The notes: a model not told the origin generated them from the letters alone. A DNA stretch of 64,000 bases from Acidaminobacter sp. (GCF_030247605.1 NZ_JAOTSB010000009.1:1-64000), one strand, 5' to 3'. Shown: positions 52,458 to 60,515, numbered from the stretch's first letter. Translations and numbers: made by a program.

Positions 52458-52509
52458 CTGCCGATGGTCGAAGTTTCGAAACCATCGGCAAACGTTCTTT
52501 TTTTTTATG
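52458..52509 (+). terminator. Terminator of pepF made from an inverted GCCGATGGT pair
   Basis: CTGCCGATGGTCGAAG at 52458 pairs with the complementary copy ending 52489 around TTTCGAA, and GTCTG/AAACG flank it. It is followed by TTCTTTTTTTTT. The terminator stem is essentially two head-to-head copies of the dispersed 9-mer. Confidence 0.88.
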
Positions 52510-52760
52510 TGGAAGAAGGTGTCTGAATCCCTCTTCCACCCTGTCTTTTCCAATGTATAATTTTCTACACCTCTGTAAGTATTTTTGTCAAATAAATGCC
52601 ACCAAACTCTATTTTTTGTATAAATTTTAGTCAGTCTAAGCAGCCACTAAGTATCAACTATTACACCCTTTGGTTGCACCTCCCTCATTGACAACCACAG
52701 AACACAGCTATTGCAAGGCTTCCAAAATTCCATCCCTCCATTTCTATCTCACCTCACATC

Positions 52761-52775
52761 TGGCACAGCTTTTGC
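52761..52775 (+). promoter_or_regulatory. Sigma54 (RpoN) promoter of the YjiH gene
   Basis: TGGCACAGCTTTTGC matches the -24 (TGGCAC) and -12 (TTGC) elements with the required GG-N10-GC spacing, 36 bases before the start codon. The rest of 52510-52760 is AT-rich with no gene; an upstream activator site is expected but not identified. Confidence 0.85.
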
Positions 52776-52810
52776 GATAACAATAAGCAAATTCTAAAAG
52801 AGGTGATCTT

Positions 52811-54142
52811 ATGTCCGTCCAAGAACAAGTTATCCAAACCCGCGATCCTTCAACTATACCGAAGCTGGTGACAAAGCTTGTGGGTTACAGCGCTATTGGC
52901 ATTGTCATGTTTTTTCTGCCAGTGACCATTGGTGTGAAAACAACAATTCCAATTGATCACATTGTCACAGGGCTCAGAGAGTCTTTCCCAGGAGCCAGCG
53001 CCATTTATACGCTGCTGGTCATCCTGCCGGGCGGGGCTTATGGTCTTAAGTCCGGCAAATGGCGAAGTTCACTTACGGATCTTGCTTTTACAGTCCTGAA
53101 GCTTGTCGGTATGGTGCTGGGTTTGATGGCTTTTTTCAAGGCCGGCCCAAGCTGGCTCTTCGAACCGGATATGCTGCCATTTTTCTTCAACCGCATCGTG
53201 ATGCCAATTGGGTTGATTATCCCTATTGGCTCAGTGTTCTTGGCTTTTCTGATCAACTATGGCTTGCTGGAGCTCGTCGGCGTCATCATGCGGCCAGTCA
53301 TGAAACCCATTTTCAGGACGCCGGGCCGCTCAGCCATTGACGCGGTTGGATCCTTCGTGGGCAGCTATTCCATAGCACTGCTGATCACTAACGGTGTATA
53401 CAGGGAAGGGAAATACAACACCAGGGAAGCCGCCATCATCGCCACAGGCTTTTCGACCGTCTCCGCGACGTTCATGGTCATTGTCGCCAAAACCTTAGAC
53501 CTCATGGAACACTGGCTGACGTTCTTTTGGGTTTCACTGATCCTGACTTTCGCAGTAACTGCTGTCACTGCCCGCATCTGGCCGCTGAGCAAAAAGCCTT
53601 TAACTTATCACAATGGCATGGAGGGTTCTCCGGAGTCCGCCGAAAAGGGCAATCTCATACGCCGCGCCCTCTATGAAGGCATGGACGCGGCCGCTGTGGC
53701 ACCCGGTCTTCTGAGCAGTGTCAAGGAAAACCTTAAAAATGGATTTGTCATGGCTATGGGCGTTCTGCCAACGGTTCTGGCTATTGGCATACTGGGCTCA
53801 TATTTAGCCAAATACACCGCGATCTTCGACTGGCTCGGCATGCCCTTTATCCCTCTGATCCGCCTTCTCGGCCTTCCGGATGCATCCTTGATTGCAAAAT
53901 CACTAGTGCTCAATATTGCTGACATGTCACTACCGCTTCTCATCATGCAGGAATCGGCGCTGATACCGAAGTTTATCATTGCCAATATCAGCATCTCGAC
54001 CGTACTCTTCCTGTCCGCTTCAATTCCATGCGTGCTTTCCACGGACATCCCGCTTTCCTTCAAAGAGATTATGATCATTGCGCTCGAAAGAACCATCATT
54101 GGGTTGATTCTGATAACGCCAGTGGCGTATCTGTTGTTCTGA
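52811..54142 (+). CDS. YjiH-family membrane protein (nucleoside-recognition / gate domain)
   Basis: 443 residues with about ten helices and paired gate-domain repeats (PGGAYGLKSGKWRSSL; GRSAIDAVGSFVGSYSIALLITNGVYREGKYNTREAAIIATGFSTVSATFM). YjiH proteins resemble the nucleoside-recognition domain of transporters and spore maturation proteins; the substrate is unknown but an amino-acid-related role has been proposed. AGAGGTGATCTT precedes the ATG. Its sigma54 promoter suggests it is tied to nitrogen or amino-acid catabolism in this organism. Confidence 0.88.
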   Translation: MSVQEQVIQTRDPSTIPKLVTKLVGYSAIGIVMFFLPVTIGVKTTIPIDHIVTGLRESFPGASAIYTLLVILPGGAYGLKSGKWRSSLTDLAFTVLKLVGMVLGLMAFFKAGPSWLFEPDMLPFFFNRIVMPIGLIIPIGSVFLAFLINYGLLELVGVIMRPVMKPIFRTPGRSAIDAVGSFVGSYSIALLITNGVYREGKYNTREAAIIATGFSTVSATFMVIVAKTLDLMEHWLTFFWVSLILTFAVTAVTARIWPLSKKPLTYHNGMEGSPESAEKGNLIRRALYEGMDAAAVAPGLLSSVKENLKNGFVMAMGVLPTVLAIGILGSYLAKYTAIFDWLGMPFIPLIRLLGLPDASLIAKSLVLNIADMSLPLLIMQESALIPKFIIANISISTVLFLSASIPCVLSTDIPLSFKEIMIIALERTIIGLILITPVAYLLF

Positions 54143-54189
54143 TCGACTGGCGGAGGAAGGTGTCTGACCCTTCCATCGCAGACACCCAA

Positions 54190-54250
54190 AAAAAGAACGC
54201 CTGCCGATGGTTTTGGATCAAAAACCATCGGCAGGCGTTACTATTTTTTT
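54190..54250. terminator. Bidirectional terminator made from an inverted GCCGATGGT pair
   Basis: CGCCTGCCGATGGTTTT (54199-54215) pairs with its complement (54220-54236) around GGATC. It is flanked by TACTATTTTTTT on the right and by a T-run on the opposite strand on the left (CCCAAAAAAAG). It serves the convergent YjiH and B12-ATPase genes. Confidence 0.9.
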
Positions 54251-54254
54251 CTCT

Positions 54255-55031
54255 TCATCTCGGAATCACATGAGGATTTCCCGTCACCGGATTGACAATC
54301 AGCGTCACATCTACAGCGTACACATCCTTGATGTATTCCTCTTTGATGACATTGGAGGGCGGTCCCTCTTTGTAAACGCGGCCATCCTTCATCATGAAGA
54401 CGTAGTCGCTGAACTCAATGGCAAAGTTGAGGTCGTGGAGAATGGCCACCACCGTGATGCCGCGCTCCTTCGTCAACTTGCGTGTAAGCCGCATCAGCTC
54501 GATCTGATGATGCAGATCAAGATGGGCAATAGGCTCGTCCAGCACCAGAATCTCCGGCTCCTGAGCAATGGCCCGGGCAATGATCACACGCTGCTGTTCG
54601 CCGCCGCTGAGGCTGTTGATGGGAAAATCCCGCATTTCCCAGACACCTGTTGCCCTCATGGCGTCCTCGACAATTTTGTGGTCCAGGTCCGACTCCGGCT
54701 GAAAGCGTCTCAGATGCGGATAACGTCCCATCATGACCATCTCGTGAGAGGAAAAGTCAAACTCAGTTGCGGTAACCTGGGGCACCGAAGCTATGACCTT
54801 GCTGAGCTCCTTGTGGGAGTAAGAGGCCAAGTCCCGGCCGTTCACCGTTACGACCCCTTTGCCCGAATGCACCATTCTGGTCAGGTTCTTGACGAACGTG
54901 GACTTCCCGGAACCGTTTGGTCCGACTATGGTCGTAAACGAGCCTTTACGGATGCGCATATCCACGCCATTCAGCACCGGCGTTTTGGAATACGCGAAGT
55001 GAAGACCTTCTACTAGAATTGGAAATTCCAT
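54255..55031 (-). CDS. btuD: Cobalamin ABC importer ATPase
   Basis: About 258 residues. Walker A GPNGSGKS (about 37-44), signature LSGGEQQRVIIARA, Walker B ILVLDEP and the switch His in ILHDLNFA. Sequence is of the FecE/BtuD type. Third gene of a three-gene importer transcribed from behind a cobalamin riboswitch, which identifies the substrate class. ATG at 55031 follows GAGGTG; a GTG at 55040 overlaps the permease end and is an alternative. Confidence 0.92.
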   Translation of the reverse strand: MEFPILVEGLHFAYSKTPVLNGVDMRIRKGSFTTIVGPNGSGKSTFVKNLTRMVHSGKGVVTVNGRDLASYSHKELSKVIASVPQVTATEFDFSSHEMVMMGRYPHLRRFQPESDLDHKIVEDAMRATGVWEMRDFPINSLSGGEQQRVIIARAIAQEPEILVLDEPIAHLDLHHQIELMRLTRKLTKERGITVVAILHDLNFAIEFSDYVFMMKDGRVYKEGPPSNVIKEEYIKDVYAVDVTLIVNPVTGNPHVIPR

Positions 55032-55036
55032 TACAC

Positions 55037-56098
55037 TCACCTCACACTCGACCGCGTTTTATTGCGGTACAACAGATACAGGAAATACGGCGCGCCAAAG
55101 ACCGACGTTATGATGCCAATAGGCAGCTCTCCGGGCATGATCAGGGTTCTGGCCAGCGTGTCCGAGATTACCAGAAACATTGCTCCCCCGAGGATCGAAA
55201 ACGGCAGAAGGGTCCTGTGATCCGGACCCGAAATAATCCTAACCACATGGGGTATGACGAGCCCCACAAAACCTATGATCCCGCTGACCGAAACCGCCGC
55301 CGCTGTGACGATGGAGGCCACCACCAAAATACTCTTCTTCACCTTTTCAGTGTCCACACCGACACCCTTTGCGCTCTCCTCACCAATAGCAAGGGCATTG
55401 AGATCCCTGGAATACATCAGCAAGTACCCTGTGCCGATGGTGATTGGCACCGCAGCCACTAGGATCTGCATCCAGTTTGCCGTCGCGAAGCTTCCCATAG
55501 TCCAGAAAATAATGTGCTCCATTTCGTCGCGATTGAGCGACATAATCAAGGAAATCATTGAGGAAAGCAGATAGTTGACCGCGATCCCCGCAAGGAGCAG
55601 CGTCACCACCGGCGTCCTGTTTCCAACTCTGCCGACATTGTAGACTATGTAAGCTGCCAGAATTGCGCCGGTGAATGCACCCACCGAAACGGAGCTGAGT
55701 CCTGCGACGCCTGCATTGAAGCCTGTCACAATGACTAAGGTGGCGCCTAAAGCCGCGCCGGAGGAAATCCCAAGGACGAAGGGATCTGCCATTGGATTTT
55801 TGAAAATGCCCTGATAGGCTACCCCGGATACAGATAAGGCGCTGCCAACCAAAGCGGCAAGAAAGATGCGTGGCAGGCGGATCTTCAATAGAATCGCCTC
55901 GTGTGTGGGTTTTATTTCATCCATTTGAATCATAGTGTCCAGCAGCGGAATTCTGGATAACAGAATCCTGGCGCTGTCCACGAATGAAATGTCTGCAGAG
56001 CCAATTGCGCTTGCGGCGACAACGGCGAGCACGAGTCCTGCAGCAAGCGCCACAAGGCCTTGAATCAGCTTTTTATTTCGCTTTTTCATGCGTGCCAC
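55037..56098 (-). CDS. btuC: Cobalamin ABC importer permease (FecCD family)
   Basis: 353 residues with about ten helices and the family blocks VRLPRIFLAALVGSALSVSGVAYQGIFKNPMADPFVLGISSGAALGA and GFVGLVIPHVVRIISGPDHRTLLP. FecCD-family permeases carry siderophores, haem or B12; the upstream riboswitch points to B12. Start uncertain between GTG 56098 and ATG 56089. A GCCGATGGT copy lies inside (55433). Confidence 0.92.
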   Translation of the reverse strand: MARMKKRNKKLIQGLVALAAGLVLAVVAASAIGSADISFVDSARILLSRIPLLDTMIQMDEIKPTHEAILLKIRLPRIFLAALVGSALSVSGVAYQGIFKNPMADPFVLGISSGAALGATLVIVTGFNAGVAGLSSVSVGAFTGAILAAYIVYNVGRVGNRTPVVTLLLAGIAVNYLLSSMISLIMSLNRDEMEHIIFWTMGSFATANWMQILVAAVPITIGTGYLLMYSRDLNALAIGEESAKGVGVDTEKVKKSILVVASIVTAAAVSVSGIIGFVGLVIPHVVRIISGPDHRTLLPFSILGGAMFLVISDTLARTLIMPGELPIGIITSVFGAPYFLYLLYRNKTRSSVR

Positions 56099-56134
56099 AC
56101 ATCCTTTTCTGTAACGGGAAACATCCGTTTAGAA

Positions 56135-57094
56135 TCAGAACAACTCCGGATGCATTATTTTCGCGAGTTCAAGCAGTCCCTGGGCGAGTCTTGGCCCTTG
56201 AAGATCGATGAGATTATTGTCAACTTCTACAAGACGGCCTTCTTTGACCGCCGTCAGCTCTTTGTAGCCATTTGTAGCTTCAATCCCTGCTTTGTCGCCG
56301 TTGTACAGCGAGCAGATCACAAACTCCGGATCTTTCTCTACGAGCTTCTCAATACTGTATTTCCAGCCTTCCGTGTCATTGGCGACATTAGCGCCACCTG
56401 CCATGGTCAGCATCTGGTCAATAAACGTGCCTGCGCCGGCAGTGTAATCGCCGCTCTCGCCATAGCCTACAACATAGTAAACGGTCTTCGGTTCGACACC
56501 GGCTACTTTTTCTTCGACCTGAGCAATGGTTGCCTTCATGTCTTCGACAATGATATTGGCCTGGTCCTGTTTGTTGAGGACACTGCCGGTCTGTGAAATG
56601 GCGTTGTAAACGCCTTCAAAAGTATCATGGGAAGACAGGTCAAGAACCTTATAGCCCAGCGATTCAAGCTTGGTGCGGACATCATCGTTAAACATGTTGG
56701 AAACGAGAATCAAGTCCGGCTCGACAGAGGCTATGGTTTCAATGTTGGGTTCAGTGATCGTCCCTACTGAGAGGACATCCGCTGCCTCAGCAGGAAATTT
56801 GCAGTAATCGGTACGGCCGGCCAATTTTTCACCCGCACCAACGGCATAGACAATTTCGGTTGCAGCCGGCGACAATGAAACGACCTTCATAGGTTCCTGT
56901 TCAATGACAACAGTTTTGCCTGAGGCATCTGTCACCGTGAGCGGATACGCGGTTGCAGCTGCTTCTGCAGGTGCCTCTGCAGGCGTTCCAGCAGGGATTT
57001 CTGCAGGCGCCTCCGGGGCAGGGGACTGGCATGCCGCCAGTGTTAAAACCAACGTGAGCATTAAGAGCAGTGACCAAAACTTCTTTTTGAACAT
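56135..57094 (-). CDS. btuF: Cobalamin-binding lipoprotein
   Basis: 319 residues: lipoprotein signal LTLAAC, a Pro/Ala/Glu-rich linker (about 22-45), then a BtuF/FecB-like two-lobe fold (MKVVSLSPAATEIVYAVGAGEKLAGRTDYCKFP, LILVSNMFNDD, YTAGAGTFIDQMLTMAGGANVA). Captures corrinoids for the BtuCD transporter. AGGGAGG precedes the ATG and the cobalamin riboswitch precedes it in the leader. This supply route fits the demand of lysine 5,6-aminomutase. Confidence 0.92.
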   Translation of the reverse strand: MFKKKFWSLLLMLTLVLTLAACQSPAPEAPAEIPAGTPAEAPAEAAATAYPLTVTDASGKTVVIEQEPMKVVSLSPAATEIVYAVGAGEKLAGRTDYCKFPAEAADVLSVGTITEPNIETIASVEPDLILVSNMFNDDVRTKLESLGYKVLDLSSHDTFEGVYNAISQTGSVLNKQDQANIIVEDMKATIAQVEEKVAGVEPKTVYYVVGYGESGDYTAGAGTFIDQMLTMAGGANVANDTEGWKYSIEKLVEKDPEFVICSLYNGDKAGIEATNGYKELTAVKEGRLVEVDNNLIDLQGPRLAQGLLELAKIMHPELF

Positions 57095-57164
57095 TAAAAA
57101 AATCCTCCCTTTTTTAGGTGAGGACCGTTACGGATAAGCTGGAAACTCTCTAATATATAGAGTT

Positions 57165-57325
57165 CGCCTATGTAGCCGGTCAACCTCATCCTCGTGAGTT
57201 GATGTACCAGAAATCCTTCGGCTGGTTCCTGACTCGCGCGTTTTCAATAGCTCGCGCTCACAGTAGCGGGACTGTGCCGGCTTCAAACCGGCTTCCCAAT
57301 TAAGTCCGTAGACACCAAGGATTTA
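57165..57325 (-). promoter_or_regulatory. Cobalamin (AdoCbl) riboswitch
   Basis: On the minus strand the class signature is clear: TTGGGAAGCCGG, then ACAGTCCCGCTACTGTGA, and the B12 box AGTCAGGAACCAGCC (57220-57234). A small AACTCT/AGAGTT hairpin follows before the btuF ribosome site and may be the expression platform. It should switch off btuFCD when adenosylcobalamin is plentiful. Confidence 0.95.
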
Positions 57326-57436
57326 TGTTAATTTCAGACCTATCATACCCGATCACAGGAAAAAATGCAACCCTGCTTGCATAAGTTCCGTTTTAATGAC
57401 TATCGGCTTAAATGAATCACTTTAAAAATGACCAAC

Positions 57437-57697
57437 AAATCCACAGTTTACCCTCTGGATGAGTGGTTTTTGTTTTCCCCACCTTCAGCAGGCTTTTACA
57501 CACCCCATCCCCAAGAAAAACGAACTTTTACACAGTTCATCCACAGTTTCTGTGGATAAGTCGTGTTGAGGGTATTTATTCGACAAATTTCGATGCGAAC
57601 ACAGATTCGGTTATACACATAGTCCACAGGTTATCCACCGTTTTACACAGATTTTACACAAGGGATTCACAGCATTGGGCTTTTTCCTGTGGAAAAC
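57437..57697. other. Cluster of about ten DnaA-box-like 9-mers
   Basis: Perfect or near matches to TTATNCACA / TTTTNCACA: TTTTACACA at 57494, 57526, 57641 and 57652; TTATACACA at 57611; TTATCCACA (minus) at 57551-57559; TTATCCACC at 57631; TTTTCCACA (minus) at 57689-57697; weaker TCATCCACA at 57537 and AAATCCACA at 57437. No ORF spans the region. The density is like an origin or a DnaA-titration site, but no dnaA or dnaN gene is nearby. Confidence 0.75.
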
Positions 57698-57818
57698 CTT
57701 TTAATTTAGCCCGTGGTCTGCTGCCACCCCCGCGCATCCGCCCCGAGTCTTGCCCTACAAGTCCTGCGGGTGTACAATGTAGAAAACGTGAAAGCGCGTC
57801 ATCTGGGAGGGATAACTT

Positions 57819-58082
57819 GTGAACATAAAAATTTACGGCCACGGCTGTGATAAATGTGAAAAAATGTACGCACTGGTCCTCGAGATCTTGGCTGAACACG
57901 ACCTCCATGCCGAGGTTGAGAAAGTCGAGTCCCTAATGGAGATTTACAAGGCGGGTGTCATGACGACACCAGCCATGAGCATTGATGGCACCGTGGTTTA
58001 CGCCGCGAACGCGGTTCCGGGGCGCAGCAGCCTCGAAGCCCTTTTGCTTCAGGTAAAGAAATTGGCCCACCAAGATCTTTGA
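57819..58082 (+). CDS. Thioredoxin-like small redox protein (CxxC)
   Basis: 87 residues of the MTH895-like / small redox-active disulfide family: YGHGCDKCEKM with the redox pair C10/C13 and the cis-proline region TTPAMSIDG (about 49-57). Start is GTG at 57819, preceded by GGGAGGG. It heads a two-gene unit with a paralogue just downstream. Partner unknown; such proteins move electrons in thiol or metalloid metabolism. Confidence 0.88.
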   Translation: MNIKIYGHGCDKCEKMYALVLEILAEHDLHAEVEKVESLMEIYKAGVMTTPAMSIDGTVVYAANAVPGRSSLEALLLQVKKLAHQDL

Positions 58083-58096
58083 AAGGAGTCACGCCC

Positions 58097-58369
58097 ATGA
58101 AATTGATTATTTATGATCAAGTGTGCTGAGGGTACTCGAAAATTGCGCCTATCGTGGATGAGGCCATACGACAATTGAAAGTTTCACTGGAGGTTGAAAT
58201 CATAGGCGACATCCGGCTCATCAAGGCAGCCGGAGTTAAAATGATGCCTGCAATGGCACTGGAGGGCAAACTCCTGCATCAGGGCAGAACGCCTAATGTA
58301 CGGGAAGTCATGACCATTCTGAGCAGCGCCCTGGCGGAGCACGGGATCAAAACAGCCCTCGAAGAGTAA
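58097..58369 (+). CDS. Thioredoxin-like selenoprotein with in-frame UGA (Cys-Sec)
   Basis: ATG at 58097 with AAAGGAG upstream opens a frame of 90 codons containing one TGA at codon 11 (58127-58129), directly after TGC codon 10. If read as selenocysteine, the protein aligns end to end with the upstream 87-residue paralogue: same Y6, C10, AGV, PAM and length. Without readthrough the N-terminal strand and active site are lost. Bases just downstream can fold as CGTGG-ATGAG-CCATACG, about 25 nt after the UGA, a plausible bacterial SECIS. The second Cys of the paralogue is replaced by Tyr, so the active pair would be adjacent Cys-Sec. Confidence 0.8.
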
Positions 58370-58394
58370 GGACACATTTAAGGCTTTATAACAT

Positions 58395-58456
58395 AAAGGC
58401 TGCTTCAGGACACGGTGTGATATGCTCACCATGCCGCCGGAGCAGCCTTTTTTTTG
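58395..58456 (+). terminator. Terminator of the thioredoxin-like pair
   Basis: AAAGGCTGCT and AGCAGCCTTTTTTTT close a larger branched loop. Confidence 0.85.
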
Positions 58457-58533
58457 GATTGTTGTACTCGCAATGCGATTATTTGCGGTTTATTAAGCTT
58501 CCTATAACCGAAGTCACAGCCTCGCGCAGAGGT

Positions 58534-58971
58534 TTAATCAATCTTGAGCTTGGAAGTCTCTTTTAAAGTAGACAATGCGACATAGGTGTAGGTATTTCGG
58601 GCAAAGTCGTTGATCCGCTCAATGACGTTCTCGAGCTCCGTGGTCGTGGAGGTTCTGACTTTGATTAAAAAGGTCGTATTTCCAGTGACTTTATGGCATT
58701 CCAGGACTTCCGGCATGGCAATGAGCTTCTCGCCCATCTCCGCGATGCTGACATCCCCGAGTGGAATACTTATAAAGGACAGTAGTCCGGCATCAACTTC
58801 ATAAGCATTCAAGACAGCAGTATAGCCTTTGATGACACCTTCCTGCTCAAGCTTTTTCACGCGCTCCTTGGTCGCCGTAGTTGACAGACCAATGGTTCGT
58901 CCCAATTCAGAAATGGACAGCTTGGCGTCGTCCTGAAGGATTCTTAGGATTTCCTTATCTGTTGCGTCCAT
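58534..58971 (-). CDS. Lrp/AsnC-family transcriptional regulator
   Basis: 145 residues: an N-terminal helix-turn-helix (DKEILRILQDDAKLSISELGRTIGLSTTATKERVKKLEQEGVI) and a C-terminal RAM ligand domain (LLSFISIPLG, VLECHKVTGNTTFLIKVRTS). Members respond to amino acids, which suits this fermenter; the ligand is not known. GGGAGGAAAG precedes the ATG. A 16-bp tandem array lies just upstream. Confidence 0.94.
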   Translation of the reverse strand: MDATDKEILRILQDDAKLSISELGRTIGLSTTATKERVKKLEQEGVIKGYTAVLNAYEVDAGLLSFISIPLGDVSIAEMGEKLIAMPEVLECHKVTGNTTFLIKVRTSTTTELENVIERINDFARNTYTYVALSTLKETSKLKID

Positions 58972-58993
58972 GATTTACTTTCCTCCCCCGATC

Positions 58994-59074
58994 GCGCCTT
59001 GCGGCTACTCGCGCCTTGCGGCTATTGCGCCTTGCGGCTATTGCACCTGACGGCTATTGCGCCATACTGGCTGT
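58994..59074. repeat. Tandem array of a 16-bp unit, about five copies
   Basis: GCGCCTTGCGGCTATT is repeated five times (58994, 59011, 59027, 59043, 59059), with the middle two identical and the outer ones diverged. It lies between the divergent Lrp and RNase H genes, where promoters should be, so copy number could alter expression. Confidence 0.85.
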
Positions 59075-59201
59075 GGTCTTATTGAAACGATTATAGCCTT
59101 TTTTTTGCTTTTGTGCAATAATAGTCAATAAACCCTTAAATTTAACTGAAAATCATGCAATGAGATTTAAAAATCACTTGAAAGACAGGAGGCTTCCGTG
59201 C

Positions 59202-59762
59202 GTGAAACTCGTGACCATACATACAGACGGCGGCTGCGCCGGCAATCAATCTGATCAAAACTTCGGCGGTTGGGGAGCGCTCCTCGAATACAACGACAAC
59301 GTCAAAACCCTCTACGGTGGAGAGCTCAACACCACCAACAACCGCATGGAGATGACTGCCGTGCTGGAAGCCCTTCGCGTCCTTAAATCCAGGGATCTGT
59401 CCGTAGAAATCTATTCGGACAGCGCCTATCTGGTCAACTGCTTTCGGGAGCGCTGGTATGATAAATGGCGTTTGAACGGCTGGATCAATTCTTCCCGGCA
59501 GCCGGTCGAAAACAGGGACTTATGGGAAGCGCTGCTGCCCTTGGTCGAAAGCTTCAGCAAGGTGGAATTCCTGAAAATCAAGGGCCATCTCAATCTGAAA
59601 AAAACGACAGAAGTCCGCCAGTGGAAGGAAAAGATCGAACGCTACAACGGACGCACCTATTCCGAGGACGCCTTCAAGCATCTGCTCGAAATGAATGCCA
59701 AAGTTGACGCCCTTGCCAACCAAGGCATTGATGAGATGAAGTTAAAGAACCAGCCCATGTAG
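59202..59762 (+). CDS. rnhA: Ribonuclease H family protein
   Basis: 186 residues with the RNase H catalytic carboxylates D8 (IHTDGG), E50 (NNRMEMTA), D73 (YSDSAYL) and a final Asp in KVDALANQG. The region after KGHLN carries an extra segment of about 35 residues relative to E. coli RNase HI. The GTG at 59202 follows AGGAGG at 9 bases; an ATG at 59160 lies upstream of that ribosome site and is rejected. Removes RNA from RNA-DNA hybrids. Confidence 0.9.
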   Translation: MKLVTIHTDGGCAGNQSDQNFGGWGALLEYNDNVKTLYGGELNTTNNRMEMTAVLEALRVLKSRDLSVEIYSDSAYLVNCFRERWYDKWRLNGWINSSRQPVENRDLWEALLPLVESFSKVEFLKIKGHLNLKKTTEVRQWKEKIERYNGRTYSEDAFKHLLEMNAKVDALANQGIDEMKLKNQPM

Positions 59763-59794
59763 ACTTTTCGCTCATTAATTTACGCACCACCACC

Positions 59795-59826
59795 AAAAAA
59801 CCGCCGTCAATTGACAGCGGTTTTTT
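59795..59826. terminator. Bidirectional terminator
   Basis: AAAAAACCGC and GCGGTTTTTT arms between the convergent RNase H and HD-domain genes. Confidence 0.9.
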
Positions 59827-59861
59827 AAGTTTCAGGTTGATCTCATAGCCAGCAAACACAG

Positions 59862-60428
59862 CTACAATAAACTGAGTCCCTCAGACTGAAGCTCGGCTTC
59901 TCTTTCCTTAAGAGCGTCGACGACCGTCTGAATGTGTTCCATTAAATCAAAGCCAAGATCTTCAGCGCCTTTTGCAATTTCGTCCCGGTTCACCGCCCGG
60001 GCAAAAGCTTTGTCCTTCAGCTTTTTCCTGACGGATTTTGCCTCAAGCCCTTCAAAGCCGTCAGGGCGCACCAGTGCCACCGCGACTACAAAGCTGGCGA
60101 GCTCGTCGCAGGCGTAAAGCATTTTCGCCATCAGCGACTCCCTTGGGGTCTCCGTATAATCTGCGTGGCCTTTTACGGCCAGCACAAACTCATCCGGGAA
60201 ATTCCTGTGCTCTAGCAGATCTATGGCGACATAAGGATGCTTGTCCGGAAATTTTTCGTAATCCAGGTCGTGAAGCAGTCCGAGCGCCGACCAAACTTCT
60301 ACGTTTTCTCCCAGGCGCTTGGCGTACCCGCGCATGGCAGCCTCAACGGCGAGGGCGTGCTTCCGCAGGCTGTCCGTCTCTACAAATTCCTTTAGAAGCA
60401 CCCAGGCCTGATCTCTGGTGACCATCAT
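59862..60428 (-). CDS. HDIG/HD-domain protein
   Basis: 188 residues of the HD superfamily: H19/H25 region RKHALAVEAAMRGYA, then LGLLHDLDYEKFPDKHPYVAIDLLE containing the HD pair, and VKGHADYTETPRESLMAKMLYACDELASF with further metal ligands. Probably a metal-dependent phosphohydrolase; substrate unknown. AAGGAGGTTATATTCT precedes the ATG. Single-gene unit. Confidence 0.88.
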   Translation of the reverse strand: MMVTRDQAWVLLKEFVETDSLRKHALAVEAAMRGYAKRLGENVEVWSALGLLHDLDYEKFPDKHPYVAIDLLEHRNFPDEFVLAVKGHADYTETPRESLMAKMLYACDELASFVVAVALVRPDGFEGLEAKSVRKKLKDKAFARAVNRDEIAKGAEDLGFDLMEHIQTVVDALKEREAELQSEGLSLL

Positions 60429-60515
60429 AGAATATAACCTCCTTAAGCGCTGATTGTTTTCTTAAGTTAATTATACCACCTTCATGACACTTCAAATCCC
60501 GTTTCACAAACATAC

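Noticed and set aside
57437..57697. Definite replication origin
   Set aside because: DnaA boxes alone are not proof; there is no dnaA/dnaN context and gene strand bias to the right is mixed, so it is kept as a finding only.
58097..58369. Pseudogene of the thioredoxin-like paralogue interrupted by a stop
   Set aside because: The frame is otherwise intact on both sides, the TGA is at the active site next to a conserved Cys, and the ribosome site and terminator are good; selenocysteine is more likely.
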